Below, one piece after another: positions 1 to 10,825 of a DNA stretch of 64,000 bases. How positions within the stretch are numbered: the first letter of the stretch is position 1; each line of letters begins with the position of its first letter. Made by a program: the position numbers and the translations under genes. The notes under the pieces were generated by a model, which was not told where the DNA came from, did no database searches, and worked only from the letters and a program-made list of their open reading frames with translations. The DNA comes from Takakia lepidozioides (lineage: Eukaryota > Streptophyta > Takakiopsida > Takakiales > Takakiaceae), in assembly GCA_030704615.1 (NCBI GenBank), contig CM060732.1:8494001-8558000 (forward strand), given 5' to 3'.

Positions 1-2527
1 ACCGAATGAAAAAAAAATCGTGAGCACGCGAAACACAGTCCAACAGGTCCCAAAGCAATAGCAGATCCAACGGAATACATTCAACCGGTGAACGGATGGT
101 TGCCCATCCAAATCATTTTTGTTTGCTTCCAAACTTTGCCAGTACGTTCGAGACACCCTCTCACAGATCCCCGACCAAAATTCATTCGATGGCTCGACGG
201 ATGGTTGGCCATCGAAATGATTTTGGTTCGCTTTGAGACTTGGCCACTATGTTCAATGTGCCATGTAAGAGGCCCCAGAGTAATATGAGATCAATCGAAA
301 TTCGTTCAATGGGCCAACAGATGGTTGCCCATCCAAATGATTTCCGTTCGCTTTGAAACTTGGCCAGTGTGTTCATTGTACCCTCTGATACGTCCCAGAG
401 TAATACGAGATCAATCGAAATTCGTTCAATGGGCCAATGAGGTGTTCACTTGTCATATGGTTTTTGTTCAATGCGAAAAAGAAATCCTGCAATGCGTGCA
501 CGACTATTGCACCCATTGAACGGATGTGGTTGAAGCCCTTCTTTTGCCCCCATGTGCTGGAACATGTGTGCGACACATGTGCGGAGACACATTAGACGAA
601 TAAATCATTTGCCTCCCCATCGACGCGCTCACCCCTCAAGCCATTCCACGATCTAATTGAATTTAAATTCATCTTAAGCCAATAAATAGGTTTGCACTGC
701 CTTTCATTGGGGGTTTCTGGCACGTATCGATTTTGTTTTTGGCTCAATTTTGTTCTGCGGCTTCGAGCATTTCACCGCTACTCCCCCCGCCAAAATTTGG
801 ACCAATCAAAAATGCCCCCAAGAAAAAGTGTTCTTTTTGCTCACTATTGCAGAACTCTCTATGAAGAGTGTACATGAAGTTGAACACAAATCAAGTTTGG
901 AGTGCAAAACAGGGAAGAAACTGTGGTTTTGGGTCCAAATGAATTATGTTCGCTCCCAAATTTGGCAGGCACGTTGCATATGGCTACATTACACGCCCCA
1001 TTCAAAAACCGAATGAAAAAAAAATCGTGAGCACGCGAAACACAGTCCAACAGGTCCCAAAGCAATAGCAGATCCAACGGAATACATTCAACCGGTGAAC
1101 GGATGGTTGCCCATCCAAATCATTTTTGTTTGCTTCCAAACTTTGCCAGTACGTTCGAGACACCCTCTCACAGGTCCCCGACCAAAATTCATTCGATGGC
1201 TCGACGGATGGTTGGCCATCGAAATGATTTTGGTTCGCTTTGAGACTTGGCCACTATGTTCAATGTGCCATGTAAGAGGCCCCAGAGTAATATGAGATCA
1301 ATCGAAATTCGTTCAATGGGCCAACAGATGGTTGCCCATCCAAATGATTTCCGTTCGCTTTGAAACTTGGCCAGTGTGTTCATTGTACCCTCTGATACGT
1401 CCCAGAGTAATACGAGATCAATCGAAATTCGTTCAATGGGCCAATGAGGTGTTCATTTGTCATATGGTTTTTGTTCAATGCGAAAAAGAAATCCTGCAAT
1501 GCGTGCACGACTATTGCACCCATTGAACGGATGTGGTTGAAGCCATTCTTTTGCCCCCATGTGCTGAAACATGTGTGCGACACATGTGCGGAGACACATT
1601 AGACGAATAAATCATTTGCCTCCCCATCGACGCGCTCACCCCTCAAGCCATTCCACGATCTAATTGAATTTAAATTCATCTTAAGCCAATAAATAGGTTT
1701 GCACTGCCTTTCATTGGGGGTTTCTGGCACGTATCGATTTTGTTTTTGGCTCAATTTTGTTCTGCGGCTTCGAGCATTTCACCGCTACTCCCCCCGCCAA
1801 AATTTGGACCAATCAAAAATGCCCCCAAGAAAAAGTGTTCTTTTTGCTCACTATTGCAGAACTCTCTATGAAGAGTGTACATGAAGTTGAACACAAATCA
1901 AGTTTGGAGTGCAAAACAGGGAAGAAACTGTGGTTTTGGGTCCAAATGAATTATGTTCGCTCCCAAATTTGGCAGGCACGTTGCACATGGCTACATTACA
2001 CGCCCCATTCAAAAACCAAATGAAAAAAAAATCGTGAGCACGCGAAACACAGTCCAACAGGTCCCAAAGCAATAGCAGATCCAACGGAATACATTCAACC
2101 GGTGAACGGATGGTTGCCCATCCAAATCATTTTTGTTTGCTTCCAAACTTTGCCAGTACGTTCGAGACACCCTCTCACAGGTCCCCGACCAAAATTCATT
2201 CGATGGCTCGACGGATGGTTGGCCATCGAAATGATTTTGGTTCGCTTTGAGACTTGGCCACTATGTTCAATGTGCCATGTAAGAGGCCCCAGAGTAATAT
2301 GAGATCAATCGAAATTCGTTCAATGGGCCAACAGATGGTTGCCCATCCAAATGATTTCCGTTCGCTTTGAAACTTAGCCAGTGTGTTCATTGTACCCTCT
2401 GATATGTCCCAGTGTAATACGAGATCAATCGAAATTTGTTCAATGGGCCAATGAGGTGTTCATTTGTCATATGGTTTTTGTTCAATGCGAAAAAGAAATC
2501 CTACAATGCGTGCACGGCTATTGCACC
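1..2527. repeat. Satellite array A, 1007-bp higher-order repeat
   Basis: The same block recurs with starts at about 88, 1095 and 2102, an exact spacing of 1007 bp, with only scattered substitutions between copies. Within each unit a shorter motif around CGGATGGTTGCCCATCC recurs every 100-120 bp with considerable divergence, so this is a higher-order repeat built from diverged monomers. The array runs off the left edge. On the right it stops abruptly within a unit (after GGCTATTGCACCCA) where a protein-kinase fragment begins. Short ORFs inside repeat identically in every copy and are read here as chance frames, not genes. Confidence 0.93.
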
Positions 2528-2900
2528 CACCATTTTTTCGCGAGTTCCCGGTCCAGCTTGTCTTGGTTTTCAAACTGGTACGGCAAGGCTTTGCGTATGC
2601 CTAATGGGGTGGCTAAGCCCCAATCACACACCCCAATCTTGATCTCTTCGGTGCCATCTGGAAAATGCAACAAGATGTTATCGAGGGTCAAATCGTTGTG
2701 CAGGACACCGTTCTTGTGGACAACATCCATGATGCACACCAGTGCCCATGCAAGTTTATTGCGCACTTTCCGGAAAACGAAGCAAGCGATCGCATTCCTG
2801 GAACTCTGCTTCCGTTCCCATTTGTTCCAAAATCACCCTGTTGTCCGAATCGTTGTCCCATTTTCTGTCAAGGTTTATTTTGTCGCGTATTGTCCCTCCA
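2515..2900 (-). pseudogene. Protein kinase catalytic-domain fragment
   Basis: The minus strand encodes a recognisable piece of a eukaryotic protein kinase. The catalytic-loop segment reads LHNDLTLDNILLHF (HxD with N five residues later, as in HRDLKxxN), followed by IGVCDWGLATPL, where DWG stands in place of the usual DFG and ends the beta-hairpin before the activation segment. Only about 110-130 residues can be read. The glycine-rich loop, the VAIK lysine and most of the C-lobe are missing. Satellite sequence cuts it at one side, and the terminal inverted repeat of the element at 2958 lies just beyond the other, so it looks like a gene scrap between repeats. The DWG variant occurs in divergent plant kinases. 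Substrate cannot be inferred. Confidence 0.75.
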
Positions 2901-2957
2901 TTCCATCAGTGAGTGTAACCCTCTATCTCACGTGCATTCACAGCAAAATATGAGATC

Positions 2958-3160
2958 CCTAGTTATCATTTCTGACGTGACGTGGCCCGGACACGTCAGA
3001 CGTCACGTCGGACGTGCGACACGTCACGTCGGACGTGCGACACGTCACGTCGAATCCAGACGTTTACCCAAGTAATTTCTTTTATATTTGACTTTTACGA
3101 TTTACTTCTACCATTTGTAATGACATGGCAGCCACGGTGTAAAACAGGCGCGGCCAATTA
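2958..3160 (+). repeat. Left terminal inverted repeat
   Basis: Begins CCTAGTTATCATTTCTGACG and contains two to three tandem copies of a motif close to ACGTCACGTCGGACGTGCG, then an AT-rich stretch and GCCACGGTGTAAAACAGG. The reverse complement of 14485-14647 follows the same order with roughly one difference in ten bases by eye. The CACGTC-rich sub-repeats could be transposase-binding sites, which is inference. Confidence 0.8.
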
Positions 3161-3189
3161 TTAAAATTTATTAATTAATTTTAAAAAAT

Positions 3190-4480
3190 ACGTCCGCCCA
3201 AAAATTCAGACGCTTAAAAATTATTATTTTTTAAATCAAGCGACCACCCATATTGGCGGTCGCTTGTAATTTAATATTTTATTAAATTAAGCGACCGCCT
3301 ATATTGGCGGTTGCCGGCAATTTATGACGTTTTAAAATGGAGCGACCGCCCATATTGGCGGTCGCTTGCAATTTGTTATATTTTAAATTAAGCAATGGCC
3401 TATATTGGTGGTCGCTTGAAAATTATTAGTTTTAAAACTTAAACGATTGGCAGTTGCTCGCAGTTTAAAAAATATTTTAAAAATACAGTGACCGCCATTC
3501 GCCGGCCGTCGCATATTAAAATGAAGCGACCGCCAAACCGTCGCTTCTTTAATTTTTATAAGAAAATGCAGCTACCGCCATTTTATTTATTTATTTTAAT
3601 ATATTTTTAAATATTTACATTTTAATTTTTTTTTAAAATAAATAAAAATGAATCGACCGCGGTCGCTCTTCTTCGTTTTTTAAGAAAGTGAAGCGACCGC
3701 CAATACAGCGGTCGCTCCTTTAATTTTTTTTAATAAAAAGATTAAAAAAAATAAGTTTTTTATTTCTGAAAAAAATGAAGCGACCGCCCGATGGCGGTCG
3801 CTCTTTTTCGCTTTTAAGAAAACTGAAGCGACCGCCAATACGGCGATAACTCCTATAGGTTTATTTATTTATTTATTTTTGAAATTAATATTTTAAAAAA
3901 TGAAGTTTCTTTTTAAAGAAAAAAATGAAGCGACCGCCCTATGGCAGTCGCTCTTTTTCGATTTTAAAAAAACTTAAGCGACTGCCATTACGGCGGTCGC
4001 TCCTTAAAAGAAAATTAAATTATTTTATTTTATTATTGAAAAAAAAAAAAAAAAACGACCGCCATACGGTGATCGCTCTTCTTCACTTTTTTTAAGAAAC
4101 TGAAGCGACCGCCAATTCGGCGGTCGCTCGTTTACGTTTTTTTTTTTAATTTTTTAAAAATGAAGCGGCCGCCATATGGCTGTCTATCTTTTTCGTTTTT
4201 CTTAAAAATGAAGCGACCGCCACTATGGCGGTCGCTCTGTTAAGTTTTTCTAAAAAATGAAACGACCATCCTATGGCGGTCGTTCTTTTTTGTTTTTTAA
4301 AAATGAAGCGACCGCCAATACGGCGGTCGCTCTTTTAGGTATTTGTTTTAAATGAAACGACCACCATATGGTGGTCGCTCTTTTTGGTATTTATAAAAGA
4401 TGATGCGACCGCCCAATAGCGATCGCTCTTTTTTGTTTAAAAAAAAAATGAAGCGACTGCCTATACGATAACGACACGAT
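3190..4480. repeat. Left subterminal array of AGCGACCGCC hairpins
   Basis: About 20 units, each a near-perfect inverted repeat with arms AGCGACCGCC and GGCGGTCGCT around a 4-10-base loop, separated by 20-45 bases of almost pure A/T. Examples lie at about 3706-3720, 3778-3802 and 4209-4236. Arms are CpG-rich and often carry compensating or single C-to-T changes, as expected if methylated CpGs decay. There is no open reading frame of interest. The same unit fills 10930-12850 and 13940-14460. Confidence 0.92.
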
Positions 4481-4553
4481 AGTTCCAAAAATTTTACTAC
4501 TTATGAACATGAAGCGGCTTCCGCTACGTGATGCTCCAGCCTCCTGGAACAGC

Positions 4554-4850
4554 TCACACGTGTAGTCGTCTACCTTGCAAAGTCTTGGCGACCACTGCCT
4601 CCACCAAGCGGTTGATGGACTCTTCGGAAAGCTCCGTGGTCGCCGTTGTCATGTTCAACTGTCGGGGTTTCGGACACTTTTTGGCCATGTGCCTAGTCTC
4701 CCCGCAATTAAAGTACACCCCATCAAAGGTCGCCTTTTGCCCGCCATGTGCCGTCGCACCTATTTTTCTTTTCGGAGCACCGGGTGCCGCCCTGGCGTGC
4801 GAAGACCCTCCCTTCGATCTCCATTTGCCATTGCCACCGTGTGGCTTATC
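4554..4850 (-). pseudogene. Retroelement gag fragment with damaged zinc knuckle
   Basis: The minus-strand frame reads a basic Gly/Ser/Lys-rich stretch and then YFNCGETRHMAKKCPKPR, which is the CCHC zinc knuckle of Ty3-type gag proteins (C-x2-C-x4-H-x4-C), followed by an acidic tail. The first zinc-binding cysteine is replaced by tyrosine (TAC instead of TGC or TGT). Only about 100 residues are recognisable; upstream the frame passes straight into satellite sequence. It is a nucleic-acid-binding scrap of a retrotransposon captured in the element, with no visible pol. Confidence 0.7.
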
Positions 4851-4857
4851 CCAACAG

Positions 4858-7800
4858 GTCCAGGAGTCATACGAGATGAAACGAAATTCATTCGACTGGA
4901 CAACGGATGGTTGGCCATTTGAATGATTTTTGTTTCCTTTCAAACTTTGCCAGTATGTTCGGTACGCCGTCTCATAGGTCCTGTACGAGTATAACATCAA
5001 TCGAAATTTGTTCAATGGCCCAATGGACGGTTGCCCAGCCAGATGAGTTTGGTTTGCTTTCAAACTTTGCCAATATGTTCAACATACCATAAGACGGGTC
5101 CCAGTGTAATATGAGATGAAACGAAATTTGTTTGATGGGCCAACGGATGGATGCCCATCCAAATGATTTGGGTTCGCTTCGAAACTATCGCAACGTCTTC
5201 AGTATACCGTCTCACAGGTCCCTGAGTAATATAAGGTGAAACGAAATTCGTTCAATGGGCCAACGGCGCGTTCACCTATCATGAAGTCTTGCTCATTGCG
5301 AAAAAGAATGACGGTCGAATGGTTGACCATCCAAATAATTTTTGTTTGTTTTCGAACTTTTCCACTATGTTCAACATACCATGTATCAGGTCCCGGACTA
5401 ATATGAGATGAAACAAAATTCATTCGGTGGCTGAACAGATGGTTGCCCATCCAAATGATTTTGGTTCGCTTTCAGACTTTGCCAGTGTGTTCAATGTACC
5501 ATCTTAGAGGTCGTAGAATAATATGAGATGAAACGAAATTCGTCCAATGGGCCAACGGAGGGTTGCACATCCAAATGATTTTCGTTCGTTTCGAAACTTG
5601 GCCAGTATGTCCAATGTACCATCTGACAGGTCCCAGAGTAATATGAGATCAATCGAAATTCGTTCAATGGGCCAATGAGGCGTTCACGTATCATTCAATT
5701 TTGTTCATTGCGATAAAGAAATCATGTCGTGGGTGAACGACCAATGCACCCATTGAACGGATGAGGTTGAGGCCCATCTTTTGCCCGCATATGCTTGAAT
5801 ATGTGTGCAACACATGTGCGGAGAAACAAGAGAAGCAACAAACATTTGCCTCGTTAACCACGTCCTCGCCCTTCCACCAATTTTCAATTAAATTACGTTT
5901 AAACGAATTTCAAGCAAATAAATAAGTTTACATTGTCTTTGATTGGGGGTTTCTGCTACGTAACGGTTTTATTTTTTGTTCAATCTTGTTCTCCGGCTTC
6001 TACCTTCCCATCGCTACATCCCTACAAAAATTTGGACCAAACAAAAATGAAAATTTCGAAAAGTGTTCTCTTCGCTCGCTATTGCAGAACTATCTATGAA
6101 GAGTGCATGAAGTAGAAGACAAATCAAGTTTGGAGTGCAAATTAGGGAAGAAACTGTGGTTTTGGATCTTAATGACTTTTGTTCGCTATGAAATTTGGTA
6201 CGCACGTTGCATATGCCGTCATTAGACATGGCTGAAAAAACGGAATGAAAAAAAAATCATGTGCACCCGAAACACCGTCCAACAGGTCCCAGAGTAATAG
6301 CACATCAAACGGAATTCATCCAATTGTTGAACGGATGGTTGCCCATCCAAATCATTTTTGTTTGCTTTCAGACTTTGTCAGTATGTTCGGTACGCCTCTC
6401 ACAGGTCCCGGATAAATATGAGATCAATCGAAATTCATTCGATGGCTGAACGGATGGTTGTCCATCTGAACGATTTTGGTTCGTTTTCAGACTTTGCCAG
6501 TGTGCTCAATGTACTATCTAAGAGGTCCCAGAGTAATATGAGATGAAACGAAATTCGTCCAATGGACCAACGGATGGTTGCCTATCCAAATGATTTTCGT
6601 TCGCTTCGAGACTTGGCGAGTATGTTCAATGTACCATCTAACAAATCCCAGAGTAATATGAAATCAATCTAAATTTGTTCAATAGGCCAATGAGGCGTTC
6701 ACATGTCATCCAATTTTGTTCATCGCGAAAAAAAAATCCTGTCATGGGTGAACGGCCAATACATCCATTGAACGGATGAGGTTGAGGCCCATCTTTTGCC
6801 CGCATGTGCTTGAATATATGTGTAATACATGTGCGGAGAAATAAGAGAAGCAACAAACATTTGCCTCCCCAACCACGCCCTCGCCCTTCCACCAATTTTC
6901 GATTAAATGACGTTTAAATAAATTTCAAGCAAATAAATAAGTTTACATTGTCTTTGATTGGGGTTTTCTGCTACGTAACGGTTTTAGTTTTTGCTCAATC
7001 TTGTTCTCCGGCTTCAACCTTCCCACCGCTACATCCCTACAAAAATTTAGACCAAACAAAAATGAAAATTTCTAAAAGTGTTCTCTTCACTCGCTATTGC
7101 AGAACTATCTATGAAGAGTGCATGGAGTAGAAGTCAAATCAAGTTTGGAGTGCAAATTAGGGAAGAAACTGTGGTTTTGGGTCCTAATGACTTTTATTCG
7201 CAATGAAATTTGGCTCGCGCGTTGTATATGCCGTCATTAGACATATGGCTAAAAAAACGGAATTAAAAAAAAATCATGTGCACCCGAAACGCCGTCCAAC
7301 AGGACCAGAGTAATAGCACATTAAACGGAATTCATCCAACAGTTGAACGGATGGTTGCCCATCCAAATCATTTTTGTTTGCTTTCAAACTTTGTCAGTAC
7401 GTTCAAGACAACCCTCTCACATGTCCCGGACTAATATGATATCAATCAAAATTCATTCGATGGCTGAACAGATGGTTGCCCATACGAACGATTTTGGTTC
7501 GCTTTCAGACTTTGCCAGTGTGTTCAATGTACCATCTAAGAGGTCCCAGAGTAATATGAGATGAAACGAAATTCATCCAATGGGCCAATGGAGGGGTTGC
7601 CCATCCAAATGATTTTCGTTCGTTTCGAAACTTGGCCAGTATGTCCAATGTACCATCTGACAGATCCCAAAGTAATATGAGATCAATCGAAATTTGTTCA
7701 ATGGGCCAATGAGGCGTTCACGTATCATTCAATTTTGTTCATTGCGATAAAGAAACCCTGTCGTGGGTGAACGACCAATGCACCCATTGAACGGATGAGG

Positions 7801-8440
7801 TTGAGGCCCATCTTTTGCCCGCATATGCTTGAATATGTGTGCAACACATGTGCGGAGAAACAAGAGAAGCAACAAACATTTGCCTCGTTAACCACGTCCT
7901 CGCCCTTCCACCAATTTTCAATTAAATTACGTTTAAATAAATTTCAAGCAAATAAATAAGTTTACATTGTCTTTGATTGGGGTTTTCTGCTACGTAACGA
8001 TTTTATTTTTTTCTCATTCTTGTTCTCTGGCTTCTACCTTCCCACCGCTACATCCCTACAAATTTTTGGACCAAACAAAAATGAAAATTTCGAAAAGTGT
8101 TCACTTTGCTCACTATTGCAGAACTCTCTATGAAGAGTGCATGTTCAGAGTGCAAATTAGGGAAGAAACTGTGGTTTGTCCTAATGACTTTTGTTCGCTA
8201 TGAAATTTGGCACGTACGTTGCATATGCCGTCATAAGACATATGACTAAAAAATAGAATGAAAAAAAAATCATGTACACCCGAAACGCCGTCCAACAGGT
8301 CCCAGAGTAATAGCACATCAAACGGAATTCATCCAACGGTTGAACGGATGGTTGCCCATCCAAATCATTTCTATTTATTTTCAAACTTTGCCAGTACGTT
8401 TAGTACACCTTCTCACAGGTCCTGGACTAATAAATGCTGG
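4858..8440. repeat. Satellite array B, diverged relative of array A
   Basis: Same monomer type as 1-2527 (CGGATGGTTGCCCATCCAAA recurring every 100-120 bp) and the same order of sub-blocks, with unit spacing of about 1015 and 1019 bp (landmark TTTGATTGGG(G)TTT near 5938, 6954 and 7973). Units differ from each other far more than in array A, so this is an older or less homogenised array. It ends near 8440 in unique sequence; a separate 260-bp piece resumes at about 8815. Small repeated ORFs are considered non-coding. Confidence 0.9.
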
Positions 8441-8814
8441 GTAGCCAAGTGCGGAGCGGATAAACAAATACTGGCAGGGCAAGGTATTTAAATCTGTGAT
8501 GTCCACATGTTCTTTTTGTTCTTTTTGCTTTCTGAAGAAAACCCTTCATGACACCCATGGGGTTTGAGTAAGTATGCTTGGATTACAGCTTGCGGACAGT
8601 AAATCTGTATGACCATTTAACCTGCACCACATCAAGGCCAAAATATGACCAAGTCCCGCCATCCATCCCACCCAGACCTTTGAATGTGTATCATGATCAT
8701 GACTGGTGGTCAATCAGCATCAGTGACATACTCTTTGGGTTATGAATAATACTGACATGAACACATTACTGTGCATGGATGTAATTCTGGATTTTCTAAG
8801 CTTGATGATTGATG
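8441..8814. other. Unique spacer inside satellite B
   Basis: Non-repetitive sequence with no convincing reading frame or RNA gene. It interrupts the satellite within a unit, so it may be a small insertion or filler. No inverted ends or target duplication were seen. Confidence 0.5.
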
Positions 8815-9075
8815 GATGAAGATCAATCCAAAATTCATTCGATGGCTGAACGGATGGTTGCCCATCCAAACGATTTTGGTTCGTTTTCAGACTTTCCTAG
8901 TGTGCTCAATGTACCATCTAAGAGGTCCCAGAGTAATATGAGATGAAACGAAATTCGTCCAATGGGCCAACTTATGGTTGCCTATCCAAATGATTTCGTT
9001 CGCTTCGAGACTTGACCAGTATGTCCAATGTACCATATGGCAGGTCCCAGAGTAATATGAGATCAATCAAAATTA
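8815..9075. repeat. Terminal fragment of satellite B
   Basis: Two to three diverged monomers resume (GGCTGAACGGATGGTTGCCC and following) and stop at about 9075, where unique sequence begins. Confidence 0.85.
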
Positions 9076-10160
9076 TATTGTGATTCGTTAACTTTATGGG
9101 TATGTTTTTCATACGTAGATCGAATTTTCGACATGATTATGAAATACGAGACTAGGCGAAATTTGTCAAGAAGACGAGCGTTCGTAACTCGTTATAACTT
9201 ATTGGTTAACATCCATTGTTGCCCATATTTCAGAGTTCATTGCAGATACCCACAGACACGTCATGACCAAATATTACATCACTGTAAATTTGAGGGTGAA
9301 CCACTTCTTTCACATCACATGAGTGCAAAACCGGAAGAAAACGCGTTACACTGTTCATGCAATTGAAATTTGCAGGTGTCGCACATGTGTATTAACAAAA
9401 TTGATGCATATACAAAATTGGGGGCGTGCTATCAGTGTGTTCGAGAAATTCAAGGTACAACAGAAATCCGCATTGTCTATATACTACGTTGCTACTAATT
9501 CAAATCCTCGTCGTCACTGTCCGGGGACAAGGGATGTGATGTTGTGGCCTGATTTGCACTGCCAATACGGAGAGCCTGGGACCGTGATATCGTGGTCAAT
9601 GAGGGGCCCAATGATATGTGATCAATTCTGATCAGCATCTGTTTACTTTGCGGCGAAAGTTGATTTTCTTGCAGAATCTCACGACGTGACGAGGGTCAAA
9701 GACGTCCGTAATTCTGGCAATGATGCGGTCAATACTGTGATCTGGCATTGTAAACTCCGCGGACATGTCCACGTCGTTCGTTCGAACGTCATTGTGGACA
9801 GTGCCTTCATTGTTCGAGGCGTGTTTGCAATGTACCCTCCAACTCGGCTATGCGCAGTCTGTCATTCCACAAGGTCCTGCAGGGTTCAGACTCGCTATTT
9901 TGTTTCCACCAGTTCATTCTCTAACGTTCCAGATACTTGTTGCACCGGTGCCTCGGGCACGCCTCGTATCATAGCCTGGGGTACCGGTGCCTCGCGCACG
10001 CCTAATATCGTAGCCGGGGGTGTTCCAAACGTGTTCGGGATGTCGACGAAATGGTATTGCATCGTTGCGTTCCTCCTACTAGCAATTTGTCAATTCACTG
10101 GACGCAACAGTATCACCTCCACGTACAACATGGCTGCCAAGGTATACAAGATTTAGCCCT
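9076..10160. other. Unclassified unique region with a 39-bp tandem duplication
   Basis: A 156-codon frame on the plus strand (9686-10156) is open but has no recognisable domain and an odd Cys/Thr-rich composition. It contains a 39-bp tandem duplication starting ACCGGTGCCTCG at 9944 and 9983. I do not consider it a supported gene. Confidence 0.4.
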
Positions 10161-10493
10161 TTAAGAGTGGTTCACCTCAGTCGCCCTATGCTGAAAATGC
10201 AAGTTCATGCAAAACCTGGAGTCCGCGCAATTGTTTCTGATTTGCACCACATGCCTAGGTCTAGGCCACAATTGATTGTTGTGACACCATTTCACGATTT
10301 TTTTGCATCTCGTGCTCGGCCACCTGAACTCTTCCGGAAAATCCTCCCATATCTCTTCTGCTAGTATGCTAGGGTCATCATATACTTCCCAATTCAAATC
10401 ATGCCTTGACCATTTGATTTTCTTAGGGGGCAGTCCATTTTCATATGGATCATCTTTTCCATGACGCTCATCGTCCTGGCCGGCCTCTGCCAT
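10161..10493 (-). CDS. Hypothetical 110-aa protein
   Basis: An ATG-initiated minus-strand frame of 110 codons. The N-terminal half is strongly charged and acidic (AGQDDERHGKDD, then PPKKIKWSRHDLNWEVYDD), followed by a Trp-rich stretch (ILAEEIWEDFPEEFRWP) and a Cys/His/Trp-containing C-terminal part. Amino-acid use looks protein-like, unlike neighbouring shadow frames, but no domain is recognised. It lies inside the 11.7-kb inverted-repeat block, so it may be cargo or a captured gene fragment. The start is the first ATG after an in-frame stop; no splice evidence was considered. It could also be one exon of a larger, broken gene. Confidence 0.35.
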   Translation of the reverse strand: MAEAGQDDERHGKDDPYENGLPPKKIKWSRHDLNWEVYDDPSILAEEIWEDFPEEFRWPSTRCKKIVKWCHNNQLWPRPRHVVQIRNNCADSRFCMNLHFQHRATEVNHS

Positions 10494-10825
10494 TTTGTAA
10501 CAATCGGAGCAACCCTAAACGACGTTTATTAATAAGTAACGGAAAGTTAAACATTACTCAAGCAAACGTGGAACTGGCTAAGAATTAAAGAACTGCGATC
10601 TCGATCAAAAATTTACAATTGATCCTAAACCCTTAACACGAAACGGGTTTGAATAAGTGCCATAATAGCTAATTTTGTAGAATGAAATGTTTCCGGAAGC
10701 CAGATGAGGGGCTATATGAGCATTCTGCAACGATTTCACAGAAATTGCGGCAAAAAAATCCCCCCCAGCCAATGGCCTGCTTCTCCACGTGACTACATGT
10801 CATGGAATAGTTACATGTCATGCAC

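Noticed and set aside
88-2302. Repeated small ORFs in satellite A as a gene family
   Set aside because: Frames are open on both strands at the same place in every unit and have no coding character; they follow from the satellite sequence.
3190-4480. CRISPR-like array
   Set aside because: Regularly spaced repeats are present, but the repeat is itself a complete hairpin, spacers are low-complexity A/T, there are no cas genes, and the genome is eukaryotic.
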